A stretch of 64,000 bases of DNA from an uncultured Flavobacteriaceae bacterium (GTDB lineage Bacteria; Bacteroidota; Bacteroidia; Flavobacteriales; Flavobacteriaceae): assembly GCA_943789365.1 (NCBI GenBank), contig CALSTV010000001.1, forward strand, positions 3,309,343 to 3,373,342, written 5' to 3'. Below the pieces are notes generated by a model. That model did no database searches and was not told where the DNA came from. It was given only the letters and a program-made list of their open reading frames with translations. Each line of letters opens with the position of its first letter. Position 1 is the first letter of the stretch. Of this stretch, positions 55,101-62,704 are shown in pieces. A program made the translations under genes and the position numbers.

Positions 55101-58100
55101 CAGTTTAGAAGGATATAATGGTGATACCGTTCAATTTGCTTTCTACGGCTCTTCAGTCGTAGACGAAGGACCCGATAATGATTGGTTTATCGATAATTTT
55201 AGCATTTCATCCGATGCTCCTTGTGGGTATCCTGAAGTCGTACAAGCTGTAGCCAATGGGGCCAATACAGCAACTGTGACTTGGACAGCAGTTGAAGATG
55301 AATATGAATATGAATATGGACAAACGGGTTTTACTTTAGATAGCGATACCTCTGGAAATATAGCTACTAATAGTAGTATTGAATTGACTGGACTTGTGGA
55401 AGGTACGCAATACGATATTTATGTACGTTCTAAGTGCGGAGACGGAAATTTTAGTGCCTGGAGAAAGACTACTTGGAGGCAACCGTTTGTTCCCAATTAT
55501 TTAGAAGACTTTAATACCTATCTTCCAGAGGGTTGGACAGAGGCTAGGGGGGCTTTACCCTACCCCGACGCTAGTGGTTCTTCTGATTTTAGATCAGAGT
55601 ACTATTTAAATGATTCCGAACATTCAAATGAAGCAGCCGCCTATATTAATATATATTCCGACGACGAAAATGACTATCTGATAAGCCCTGTATTTGATCT
55701 TTCAGGAAGTACGTACTATTTAAGTTTTGACTTGGGAATGACCGATTATGGTAGTCCTAATGCAGGAACTTTAGCGGATACCGATGATTATATGGCCTTA
55801 TTAGTCAATGCCTATGATGGCAATGGTTGGGAAGAGTTAGAACGTTGGGACAAGGATACTCCTCCAAGTCATTTAGGACAGTTTGAAGCATTCAGTTTAG
55901 AAGGATATAATGGTGATACCGTTCAATTTGCATTTTATGGATCCTCACAAATAGATGATGATCTTGATAATGATTGGTATATTGATAATTTTAGCATTTC
56001 ATCCGATGCTCCTTGTAAGTATCCTGAAGTCGTAGAAGCTGTAGCCAATGGGGCCAATACAGCAACTGTGACTTGGAGAGCAGTTGAAGATGAATATGAA
56101 TATGAATATGAATATGGAGAAACGAATTTTACTTTAGGTAACGGTACCTCTAGAAGCATAGCTACTAATAGTAGTATTGAATTGACTGGACTTGTGGAAG
56201 GTACGCAATACGATATTTATGTACGTTCTAAGTGCGGAGACGGGAATTTTAGTGCCTGGAGAAAGACTACTTGGACACAAACAGCTCCATTGATTCCGGA
56301 CTACTCACAGAATTTTAATAACTATCTTCTAGAGGGTTGGACAGAGGCTGAGGGGGCTTTATTCTACCCCGACGCTAGTGGTTCTTCTGATTTTGAACCA
56401 GACGACTATTTAAATGATTCCGAACATTCAAATGAAGCAGCCGCCCGAATTAATATATATTCCTACGACGAAAATGAATATCTGATAAGCCCTGTATTTG
56501 ATCTTTCAGGAAGTACGTACTATTTAAGTTTTGACTTGGGAATGACCGATTATGGTGATACTTATGCAGGAACTTTAGTGGGGACCGATGATTATATGGC
56601 CTTATTAGTCAATGCCTATGATGGCAATGGTTGGGAAGAGTTAGAACGTTGGGACAAGGATACTCCTCCAAGTCATTTAGGACAGTTTGAAGCATTCAGT
56701 TTAGAAGGATATAATGGTGATACCGTTCAATTTGCATTTTATGGATCCTCACAAATAGATGATGATCTTGATAATGATTGGTATATTGATAATTTTAGCA
56801 TTTCATCCGATGCTCCTTGTAAGTATCCTGAAGTCGTAGAAGCTGTAGCCAATGGGGCCAATACAGCAACTGTGACTTGGACAGCAGTTGAAGATGAATA
56901 TGAATATGAATATGAATATGAATATGAATATGGAGAAACGAATTTTACTTTAGGTAACGGTACCTCTGGAAGCATAGCTACTAATAGTAGTATTGAATTG
57001 ACTGGACTTGTGGAAGGTACGCAATACGATATTTATGTACGTTCTAAGTGCGGAGACGGGAATTTTAGTGCCTGGAGAAAGACTACTTGGACACAAACAG
57101 CTCCATTGATTCCGGACTACTCACAGAATTTTAATAACTATCTTCTAGAGGGTTGGACAGAGGCTGAGGGGGCTTTATTCTACCCCGACGCTAGTGGTTC
57201 TTCTGATTTTGAACCAGACGACTATTTAAATGATTCCGAACATTCAAATGAAGCAGCCGCCCGAATTAATATATATTCCTACGACGAAAATGAATATCTG
57301 ATAAGCCCTGTATTTGATCTTTCAGGAAGTACGTACTATTTAAGTTTTGACTTGGGAATGACCGATTATGGTGATACTTATGCAGGAACTTTAGCGGATA
57401 CCGATGATTATATGGCCTTATTAGTCAATGCCTATGATGGCAATGGTTGGCAAGAACTAAAGCGTTGGGACAAGGATACTCCTCCAAGTCATTTAGGACA
57501 GTTTGAAGCATTCAGTTTAGAAGGATATAATGGTGATACCGTTCAATTTGCTTTCTACGGCTCTTCAGTCGTAGACGAAGGACCCGATAATGATTGGTTT
57601 ATCGATAATTTTAGCATTTCATCCGATGCTCCTTGTGGGTATCCTGAAGTCGTACAAGCTGCAGTTAATGGGGCCAATACAGCAACTGTGACTTGGACAG
57701 CAGTTGAAGATGAATATGAATATGAATATGGACAAACGGGTTTTACTTTAGATAGCGATACCTCTGGAAATATAGCTACTAATAGTAGTATTGAATTGAC
57801 TGGACTTGTGGAAGGTACGCAATACGATATTTATGTACGTTCTAAGTGCGGAGACGGAAATTTTACTGTCTGGAGAAAGACTACTTGGAGGCAACCGTTT
57901 GTTCCCAATTATTTAGAAGACTTTAGTACCTATCTTCCAGAGGGGTGGACAGAGGCTAGGGGGGCTTTACCCTACCCCGATGCTGGTGGTTTTTCTAGTT
58001 TTAAATCAAAACCTTATTTAAATGATTCCAATCATGAAAATGGAGCAGCCGCCCGACTTCATTTAAACGACGACGAAAATGAATATCTGATAAGCCCTGT

Positions 58101-58674
58101 ATTTGATCTTTCAGGAAGTACGTACTATTTAAGTTTTGACTTGGGAATGACCAATTATCGTAGTCCTAATGTAGGAACTTTAGCGGATACCGATGATTAT
58201 ATGGTCTTATTAGTCAATGCCTATGATGGCAATGGTTGGCAAGAACTAAAGCGTTGGGACAAGGATACTCCTCCAAGTCATTTAGGACAGTTTGAAGAAT
58301 TCAGTTTAGAAGGATATAATGGTGATACCGTTCAATTTGCTTTTTATGGATTCTCACAAATAGATGAATACCCCGATAATGATTGGTTTATCGATAATTT
58401 TTCAATATTGCCTTATTCGATAATGCGCAATACTAAATATGAACAAGAAATATGGTTCTACATAACCGAAAATAAGTTACATATTAAAGGTCTTACAAAT
58501 CATGAAATTTCAAAAGTTACCCTTGTAAATTCTTTAGGGGTAACCGTTATATCCACAACAATTATACAAGATGGAAATCCGAGTTTTGCTTTACCTCCTG
58601 TTGCATCTGGCGTATATTTTGTCCTTTTAGAATTGGATGGGAAAGAAATAGTAAAAAGTATTTTTGTAAACTAG
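49120..58674 (+). CDS. giant T9SS adhesin-like protein with FN3/choice-of-anchor-J repeats
   Basis: 3,184 residues. Signal peptide MGNRLTIIYFFTSTLISIYG. A first MAM/choice-of-anchor-J-like domain (about 22-182, SLVFWFKMNYQHSVTYDEVDF, FIDDVLVDFEC) is divergent from the rest. Then come eleven units of about 265 residues, each with an FN3 domain (ATVTWTAVEDEYEYEYG...GLVEGTQYDIYVRSKCG) and a choice-of-anchor-J domain (YLISPVFDLSGSTYYLSFDLGMT...DNDWFIDNFSIS). The C-terminal 80 residues are a T9SS type A sorting domain (LVNSLGVTVIST...SGVYFVLLELDGKEIVKSIFVN). Acidic, calcium-adhesin-like composition. Likely a long cell-surface fibre for attachment; partner unknown. Confidence 0.9.
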   Translation: MGNRLTIIYFFTSTLISIYGQGFYDSFEESNSLSNHWTLFQDNTQNTWQVFSSQSEAYVGSNYCGVLTSESAQNEKLRSPSIDISNVLDPSLVFWFKMNYQHSVTYDEVDFKVYILQDNNRIQVFSEETATQFGFNSMHDGRWLEVRIDLTSYQLSNLQFEFEYTGTDGSSLFIDDVLVDFECNEPSDVSAYATTATTATVTWIAVEYEYEYEYGETNFTLGNGTSGSIATNSSIELTGLVEGTQYDIYVRSKCGDGNFSAWRRTTWRQPFVPNYLEDFNTYLPEGWTEAEGVLFYPDASGSSDFDSDNYLNDSEHSNGAAARINIYDDNENDYLISPVFDLSGSTYYLSFDLGMTDHGDTDAGTLADADDYMALLVNAYDGNGWQELKRWDKDTPPSHLGQFEAFSLEGYNGDTVQFAFYGSSVVDEGPDNDWFIDNFSISSDAPCGYPEVVQAVANGANTATVTWTAVEDEYEYEYGQTGFTLDSDTSGNIATNSSIELTGLVEGTQYDIYVRSKCGEGNFSAWRKTTWRQPFVPNYLEDFNTYLPEGWTEAEGALFYPDASGSSDFDSDDYLNDSNHENGAAARLHLYDDENDYLISPVFDLSGSTYYLSFDLGMTDYGSPNAGTLVGTDDYMALLVNAYDGNGWEELERWDKDTPPSHLGQFEAFSLEGYNGDTVQFAFYGSSVVDEGPDNDWFIDNFSISSDAPCGYPEVVQAVANGANTATVTWTAVEDEYEYEYEYGETNFTLGNGTSGSIATNSSIELTGLVEGTQYDIYVRSKCGEGNFSAWRKTTWRQPFVPNYLEDFNTYLPEGWTEAEGALFYPDASGSSDFDSDDYLNDSEHSNEAAAYIRIYSDDENDYLISPVFDLSGSTYYLSFDLGMTDHGDTDAGTLADADDYMALLVNAYDGNGWQELKRWDKDTPPSHLGQFEAFSLEGYNGDTVQFAFYGSSVVDEGPDNDWFIDNFSISSDAPCGYPEVVQAVANGANTATVTWTAVEDEYEYEYEYGETNFTLGNGTSGSIATNSSIELTGLVEGTQYDIYVRSKCGEGNFSAWRKTTWRQPFVPNYLEDFNTYLPEGWTEAEGALFYPDASGSSDFDSDNYLNDSNHENGAAARINIYDDDENDYLISPVFDLSGSTYYLSFDLGMTDHGDTDAGTLADADDYMALLVNAYDGNGWQELKRWDKDTPPSHLGQFEAFSLEGYNGDTVQFAFYGSSVVDEGPDNDWFIDNFSISSDAPCGYPEVVQAVANGANTATVTWTAVEDEYEYEYGQTGFTLDSDTSGNIATNSSIELTGLVEGTQYDIYVRSKCGEGNFSAWRKTTWRQPFVPNYLEDFNTYLPEGWTEAEGALFYPDASGSSDFDSDNYLNDSNHENGAAARLHLYDDENDYLISPVFDLSGSTYYLSFDLGMTDYGSPNAGTLVGTDDYMALLVNAYDGNGWQELKRWDKDTPPSHLGQFEAFSLEGYNGDTVQFAFYGSSVVDEGPDNDWFIDNFSISSDAPCGYPEVVQAVANGANTATVTWTAVEDEYEYEYGQTGFTLDSDTSGNIATNSSIELTGLVEGTQYDIYVRSKCGDGNFSAWRKTTWRQPFVPNYLEDFNTYLPEGWTEARGALPYPDASGSSDFRSEYYLNDYEHSNEAAAYINIYSDDENDYLISPVFDLSGSTYYLSFDLGMTDYGSPNAGTLADTDDYMALLVNAYDGNGWEELERWDKDTPPSHLGQFEEFSLEGYNGDTVQFAFYGFSQIDEYPDNDWFIDNFSISSDAPCGYPEVVQAVANGANTATVTWTAVEDEYEYEYEYGETNFTLGNGTSGSIATNSSIELTGLVEGTQYDIYVRSKCGEGNFSAWRKTTWRQPFVPNYLEDFNTYLPEGWTEAEGALFYPDASGSSDFDSDNYLNDSEHSNEAAAYIRIYSDDENDYLISPVFDLSGSTYYLSFDLGMTDHGDTDAGTLADADDYMALLVNAYDGNGWQELKRWDKDTPPSHLGQFEAFSLEGYNGDTVQFAFYGSSVVDEGPDNDWFIDNFSISSDAPCGYPEVVQAVANGANTATVTWTAVEDEYEYEYGQTGFTLDSDTSGNIATNSSIELTGLVEGTQYDIYVRSKCGDGNFSAWRKTTWRQPFVPNYLEDFNTYLPEGWTEARGALPYPDASGSSDFRSEYYLNDSEHSNEAAAYINIYSDDENDYLISPVFDLSGSTYYLSFDLGMTDYGSPNAGTLADTDDYMALLVNAYDGNGWEELERWDKDTPPSHLGQFEAFSLEGYNGDTVQFAFYGSSQIDDDLDNDWYIDNFSISSDAPCKYPEVVEAVANGANTATVTWRAVEDEYEYEYEYGETNFTLGNGTSRSIATNSSIELTGLVEGTQYDIYVRSKCGDGNFSAWRKTTWTQTAPLIPDYSQNFNNYLLEGWTEAEGALFYPDASGSSDFEPDDYLNDSEHSNEAAARINIYSYDENEYLISPVFDLSGSTYYLSFDLGMTDYGDTYAGTLVGTDDYMALLVNAYDGNGWEELERWDKDTPPSHLGQFEAFSLEGYNGDTVQFAFYGSSQIDDDLDNDWYIDNFSISSDAPCKYPEVVEAVANGANTATVTWTAVEDEYEYEYEYEYEYGETNFTLGNGTSGSIATNSSIELTGLVEGTQYDIYVRSKCGDGNFSAWRKTTWTQTAPLIPDYSQNFNNYLLEGWTEAEGALFYPDASGSSDFEPDDYLNDSEHSNEAAARINIYSYDENEYLISPVFDLSGSTYYLSFDLGMTDYGDTYAGTLADTDDYMALLVNAYDGNGWQELKRWDKDTPPSHLGQFEAFSLEGYNGDTVQFAFYGSSVVDEGPDNDWFIDNFSISSDAPCGYPEVVQAAVNGANTATVTWTAVEDEYEYEYGQTGFTLDSDTSGNIATNSSIELTGLVEGTQYDIYVRSKCGDGNFTVWRKTTWRQPFVPNYLEDFSTYLPEGWTEARGALPYPDAGGFSSFKSKPYLNDSNHENGAAARLHLNDDENEYLISPVFDLSGSTYYLSFDLGMTNYRSPNVGTLADTDDYMVLLVNAYDGNGWQELKRWDKDTPPSHLGQFEEFSLEGYNGDTVQFAFYGFSQIDEYPDNDWFIDNFSILPYSIMRNTKYEQEIWFYITENKLHIKGLTNHEISKVTLVNSLGVTVISTTIIQDGNPSFALPPVASGVYFVLLELDGKEIVKSIFVN
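49666..58410 (+). repeat. eleven tandem about 795-bp coding repeats
   Basis: Repeat starts (the Cys codon before the FN3 domain) lie at 49666, 50458, 51247, 52045, 52843, 53632, 54424, 55222, 56014, 56818 and 57634. Periods vary from 789 to 816 bp. Large blocks are identical between units, for example around the WFIDNFSISSDAPCGYPEVVQAVANGA-coding stretch. Two FN3 versions alternate irregularly (GETNFTLGNGTSGS and GQTGFTLDSDTSGN), so the array is a mosaic made by recombination. Confidence 0.95.
56896..56931 (+). repeat. GAATAT hexanucleotide repeat, longest copy
   Basis: Six perfect GAATAT units coding Glu-Tyr repeats in the tenth FN3 domain. The other FN3 domains carry three or four copies at the same place. 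The in-frame hexamer length changes the FN3 loop without breaking the frame. Confidence 0.9.
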
Positions 58675-58690
58675 AAGAGCGATGAAAACA

Positions 58691-59881
58691 TTAAAGTTTA
58701 GACAATAGACTAGAAGTTATGTGCATAGCTGTAGAAAAGCAGCCTTGCAGTAAAAATCCGCCCGTAGGAGCATCCCAATCAAACATTTCCCCAGCAATAT
58801 AAATGTTGGGGAATTTTTTTAAATTGAAATCAGTGTTCAAGGCTTTACAGTCGATACCTCCAACCGTGGAGATAGCCTCTTCTATAGGGCGCAGACTATC
58901 TACCTTGATGGGCAACGATTTTAGAGCGCCTACAAATAAGGTAGGGTTTAGGTACGTTTTTTTATCTGTAAAAGTCTTTATCAGAGCTATTTGAGTTTTA
59001 TTCAAATTGAAAATATAGGCGTAATTTTTCGGCAGTGTAGAAGGAGTTATTTTCGAAAGGAGCTGAGTTTCCGTTTGAAAAGGTTTTAAATCAATCCGAA
59101 TATGAGCAGTTCCATAAACATCAAGTTGTTTCCTAACTTCATTTGAAATAGGGTAGATAGCATTACCTTCCAAGCCATAACTGCAGATTATAGCTTCTCC
59201 TTTTACGTGTTTATCGCTACAACGAATGGCAATGTTTTTGAGAGGAGTTCCTCTAAAACTTTCTAAAGAATTTTGAATAGATTCAATCTCAAGACCGCAA
59301 TTTGATGCCTGAAAAGGCAGTGTTGCAATACCTTTGTTTTTAAACATTGACAACCAATTTCCTGTTGAGCCCGTTACAGACCATGAAGCCCCTCCCAAGG
59401 CGAAGACGCAATAATCGAAATGAAATTCTTTTGTTTTGTCTTTGTGTTTTAAACAAAGTGTATTTGCAGAGAAATCAACACATTCATGTTCAAAATACAA
59501 ATTTGTTCCCAAGGCAAGCATCCGGTTTTTTAAAGCATTTAAAACAGCAATAGGTTTGATTCCTTTCTCAGGAAATACACGACCGCTAGAACCTATAAAT
59601 GTGGGTATACCAAGTTCTTCTAACCACAATCGGGTTGCAGAACTATCGAAATTTAATAGGGCTTCTTTAAAAATTCCTTCCGGTTGGTATTTAGAAAATA
59701 AATCTGCCCCGGAAATACTATTGGTAAGGTTAAAACCTCCCTTTCCGGCTACCAAAAACTTACGACCTAAGGTTTTACCCTTTTCAAAAAGATGTACCTC
59801 ATGTGTTTTGCTAAGTTCAAGAGCAGCAGCCATACCTGCAGGTCCGCCACCTACGATGGCTATTTTGGAGGGCTTTGTCAT
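58691..59881 (-). CDS. NAD(P)/FAD-dependent oxidoreductase, BaiN/HI0933 family
   Basis: 396 residues. FAD-binding Rossmann motif VGGGPAGMAAALELS near 9-23, GKGGFNLTNS near 47, and the C-terminal FAD-contact stretch NIYIAGEMFDWDAPTGGFLLQGCFSTA. The family (aminoacetone oxidase-like/BaiN-like flavoproteins) has few proven substrates. It is convergent with the giant adhesin gene (16 bp apart), and its last 43 codons are mirrored by the remnant at 48841-48972. Start at 59881 lies 17 bp from the 44-bp repeat array. Confidence 0.88.
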   Translation of the reverse strand: MTKPSKIAIVGGGPAGMAAALELSKTHEVHLFEKGKTLGRKFLVAGKGGFNLTNSISGADLFSKYQPEGIFKEALLNFDSSATRLWLEELGIPTFIGSSGRVFPEKGIKPIAVLNALKNRMLALGTNLYFEHECVDFSANTLCLKHKDKTKEFHFDYCVFALGGASWSVTGSTGNWLSMFKNKGIATLPFQASNCGLEIESIQNSLESFRGTPLKNIAIRCSDKHVKGEAIICSYGLEGNAIYPISNEVRKQLDVYGTAHIRIDLKPFQTETQLLSKITPSTLPKNYAYIFNLNKTQIALIKTFTDKKTYLNPTLFVGALKSLPIKVDSLRPIEEAISTVGGIDCKALNTDFNLKKFPNIYIAGEMFDWDAPTGGFLLQGCFSTAMHITSSLLSKL

Positions 59882-59898
59882 GAGTTTTTTTGTTATAG

Positions 59899-60051
59899 GG
59901 TTATTGGGTTGTCCTCCTTCGCTGCGCTACGGCGGATAAATTGGTTATTGGGTTGTCCTCCTTCGCTGCGCTACGGCGGATAAATTGGTTATTGGGGTGT
60001 CCTCCTTCGCTGCGCTACGGCGGATAAATTGGTTATTGGGTTATTTGGTTA
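59899..60051. repeat. 44-bp tandem repeat, 3.4 copies
   Basis: Three units (59899-59942, 59943-59986, 59987-60030) and a partial fourth. Units one and two are identical, and the third has a one-base change. Each contains the GC-rich core CCTTCGCTGCGCTACGGCGG, far richer in G+C than its surroundings, flanked by GGTTATTGGG and GATAAATT. No ORF. It covers the upstream region of the flavoprotein gene. Confidence 0.95.
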
Positions 60052-60069
60052 TACTATTTAATGCCTGTC

Positions 60070-60120
60070 TGTTCGAGTGTTTTTACGAAGCGAAGCGAAG
60101 TAAAAATGTATCGAGAACTG
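60070..60120. repeat. imperfect palindromic intergenic element
   Basis: GTTCGAGTGTTTTTAC at left and GTAAAAATGTATCGAGAAC at right form an imperfect stem around CGAAGCGAAGCGAAG. Elements of this TTCTCGATAC...TTCGAGT type look like dispersed flavobacterial intergenic repeats. The remainder of the 59882-60207 gap shows no gene. Confidence 0.6.
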
Positions 60121-60207
60121 GACTGCAGTTTTTGTAGTTGTTATACAAATAAAAACCTTACATAAAGTTCTTTAACTCAATATTTAAAAACAAAAATTCA
60201 AAACTCC

Positions 60208-61215
60208 TTATAGTACATTCACCTCAATCTCAAGGTCAATAGTAAAACGTTCTTTTATCGTTTTCTGTATTCTTTTTGCTAAAGCATATATTTCTTCACC
60301 TGTGGCATTTCCATAATTTACCAAAACAAGTGCTTGGTTTTTATGAGATCCGGTATTTCCAATTCGTTTTCCTTTGAACCCGCATTGTTCGATAAGCCAT
60401 CCTGCTGGAATTTTTATTTCCTGTTCAGAAACCTTGTAAAAAGGCATTTCTGAATACTGTTGTTGAAGACTGAGAAAAGTCGATTTAGCAATCACTGGAT
60501 TCTTAAAAAAACTCCCACTATTTCCAATGTCATCAGGATTAGGTAGCTTGCTGTTTCGAATGGATATTACCGCATCACTAATTTCCTTTAACTTTGGTTT
60601 GGTAACTCCCTGTGCATCCAACGCGGTTTGAATGGCTCCATAAGAGCTATTCAAATGATGGTTTTTAGTAGTCAATTTGAAAGTAACGGCAACGATAATG
60701 TATTTTCCTTTTGCTTCTTGTTTAAAAATGGAATTTCTATACCCAAAATCACACGCCTCATTGTCAAAAACTATTTCTTTTCCAGTTGCAATTTCAATGG
60801 CCAATACTTGAGTGATTGTATCTTTTACTTCCACGCCATAGGCCCCGATGTTCTGAATAGGACTTGTACCCACATTGCCAGGAATAAGGGATAGGTTTTC
60901 CAATCCTCCGTAATTTTGTGCAATACACCAAAGCACAAAATCATGCCAGTTTTCGCCAGCCTGAACGGTAACCAATACCTCATTAACACCCGATATTTCG
61001 GTTTGAATACCTTTTGTATTGATATGCACAGTCAACTTGTCAATAGCTTGTGTGAGCAGCAAGTTACTGCCTCCACTAAGGACAAAAATATCTTTTTCAG
61101 TTTCGAGAACTTCTTTTAACTCCTCAATAGAAGTGATCGATACATAACGTTTTGCAGCAACGTCGATACCAAAAGTATTGAAAGGTTTTAGAGAAACGTT
61201 TTGCTGAATATTCAT
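60208..61215 (-). CDS. murB: UDP-N-acetylenolpyruvoylglucosamine reductase
   Basis: Second committed step of peptidoglycan precursor synthesis. 335 residues. FAD-binding LSGGSNLLL near 46, SLIPGNVGTSPIQNIGAYGVEV near 113-134, the DFGYRNSIFK segment near 160, the catalytic Ser in GNSGSFFKNPV near 232, and PAGWLIEQCGFKG near 272. The length and central insert are of the type I (E. coli-like) form. 23 bp after the aminotransferase gene on the same strand. Confidence 0.96.
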   Translation of the reverse strand: MNIQQNVSLKPFNTFGIDVAAKRYVSITSIEELKEVLETEKDIFVLSGGSNLLLTQAIDKLTVHINTKGIQTEISGVNEVLVTVQAGENWHDFVLWCIAQNYGGLENLSLIPGNVGTSPIQNIGAYGVEVKDTITQVLAIEIATGKEIVFDNEACDFGYRNSIFKQEAKGKYIIVAVTFKLTTKNHHLNSSYGAIQTALDAQGVTKPKLKEISDAVISIRNSKLPNPDDIGNSGSFFKNPVIAKSTFLSLQQQYSEMPFYKVSEQEIKIPAGWLIEQCGFKGKRIGNTGSHKNQALVLVNYGNATGEEIYALAKRIQKTIKERFTIDLEIEVNVL

Positions 61216-61238
61216 AGTACTAGATTAGTAAAGACAAT

Positions 61239-62432
61239 TTATCGATTTAAATACGTTTGAAGTCCTAATTTTAAAATTTCAACCGAGCGTAACAAATCCT
61301 TTTGATTCAGTACATAGGCAATACGAATTTGTTGCTTTCCAATATCCTGTGTGCTATAAAAACCACTTGCAGGTGCAACCATCACCGTTTCATTGTTGTC
61401 ACTAAATACTTCCAACATCCATTGTGCAAAATGGTCGGTATCTTCCACTGGAAGTTGAGTAATGCAATAAAAAGCACCTTTAGGCGTAAATACTTTAACA
61501 CCCTCTATTTCTTGTAAGGCTTTCACCAATACATTTCTTCGCTCAGTGTATTCTGCCACTACTTTTGTAAAATAGTCTTGCGGTGTTTCAAGTGCTGCTT
61601 CTGCCGCTATTTGAGCGTATGTTGGTGGACTTAGTCTTGACTGTGCCATTTTCATTATGGTGAATAAGAATTCAGCATTTTTTGAAACAATACAACCAAT
61701 TCTAGCACCACACATGCTATAACGTTTGGAAATCGAATCTATCATAATGGCATGTTGATCAATGCCCGTTTCACACAAAATAGAATGGTGTTTGGCACCG
61801 TCATACACAAACTCTCTATACACTTCATCAGCAATTAAAAAGATATCGTGCTTGATTGCCAATTCTTTTAATTTTTGAATCTCTTCTTTCGAATATACAA
61901 CTCCAGTTGGATTTCCAGGGTTGCATATAAGAATTGCTTTGGTGTTTATTGTAATTACCTTTTCAAAATCTGAAATATCAGGCAGCGCAAAATTTGTGTC
62001 TATGGTAGAGGTAATAGGCACTACATTTACACCTTCTGCAATAGCAAAACTATTGTAGTTAGCGTAAAACGGTTCTGGAATAATGATTTCATCGTGAGGG
62101 TCTGTAATACAGGCAATGGTAAACAATAGGGCCTCAGAAGCCCCAGTGGTTACAATAATATCTTCTTTTTTGATATCTATGTCATTCGCACGGTAATAAT
62201 TCACCAATTTCTGGCGGTATTGTTCAGAGCCGTTTGATGTAGTATAACTTAAAATTTCAACACTATTATTTTTTACAGCATCTAAGGCTACTTGTGGTGT
62301 TTTGATATCAGGTTGCCCAATATTGAGATGGTATATATGAATCCCCTTCTTGGCAGCGGCTTCTGCGTAAGGAACCAATTTTCGAATGGGGGACTCTGGT
62401 GTTAATTGACCTTTACGTGATATCTCTGGCAT
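61239..62432 (-). CDS. PLP-dependent aminotransferase, class I/II
   Basis: 397 residues, fold type I, aspartate aminotransferase-like. Seen are GQPDIKTP near 38, TTGASEALLF near 97, CNPGNPTGVVYS with the conserved Asn near 172, ADEVYREF near 203 and SKRYSMCGARIGC with the PLP lysine near 236. Arg ligand near the C-terminus in QIRIAY. Substrate not determinable, though Asp/aromatic transamination is typical. Co-directional with murB. Confidence 0.93.
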   Translation of the reverse strand: MPEISRKGQLTPESPIRKLVPYAEAAAKKGIHIYHLNIGQPDIKTPQVALDAVKNNSVEILSYTTSNGSEQYRQKLVNYYRANDIDIKKEDIIVTTGASEALLFTIACITDPHDEIIIPEPFYANYNSFAIAEGVNVVPITSTIDTNFALPDISDFEKVITINTKAILICNPGNPTGVVYSKEEIQKLKELAIKHDIFLIADEVYREFVYDGAKHHSILCETGIDQHAIMIDSISKRYSMCGARIGCIVSKNAEFLFTIMKMAQSRLSPPTYAQIAAEAALETPQDYFTKVVAEYTERRNVLVKALQEIEGVKVFTPKGAFYCITQLPVEDTDHFAQWMLEVFSDNNETVMVAPASGFYSTQDIGKQQIRIAYVLNQKDLLRSVEILKLGLQTYLNR

Positions 62433-62532
62433 GCTTGTTAAAATTGAATATATGGTTCGACATTACATCTTGTAAGCCTATTCGTATTCGCTGGGAATAA
62501 CTCAGTTGATACATAGAATACTTAGCAGTTGA

Positions 62533-62540
62533 CAAATTTA
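62533..62540 (-). promoter_or_regulatory. -7 promoter element of the aminotransferase-murB unit
   Basis: The minus strand reads TAAATTTG (TAnnTTTG), about 100 bp before the aminotransferase ATG, with ATTG 17 bp further up. The rest of the 62433-62704 gap is featureless. Confidence 0.4.
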
Positions 62541-62704
62541 CTATTTCTGCCTTAAATCAATGCATTTTTTCCTAGAAAAACCACAGGTGTTAAATTTCTT
62601 TTGTAACTTCATCGTAAGCTAAAATATACATTGAGTTGGCGTTGTTGCTATATGTACAAGGTTAGGTATACATTTTTAAACGCAGAGATAAGAATTTATA
62701 GACA

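Noticed and set aside
51168-56975. Five minus-strand ORFs of 74-78 codons with Ser-Tyr repeats inside the giant gene
   Set aside because: They recur at the repeat period and are antisense shadows of the FN3 domains; the Ser-Tyr runs are the reverse of GAATAT.
59899-60051. CRISPR-like array
   Set aside because: The 44-bp units are directly adjacent with no unique spacers and no cas genes are present.
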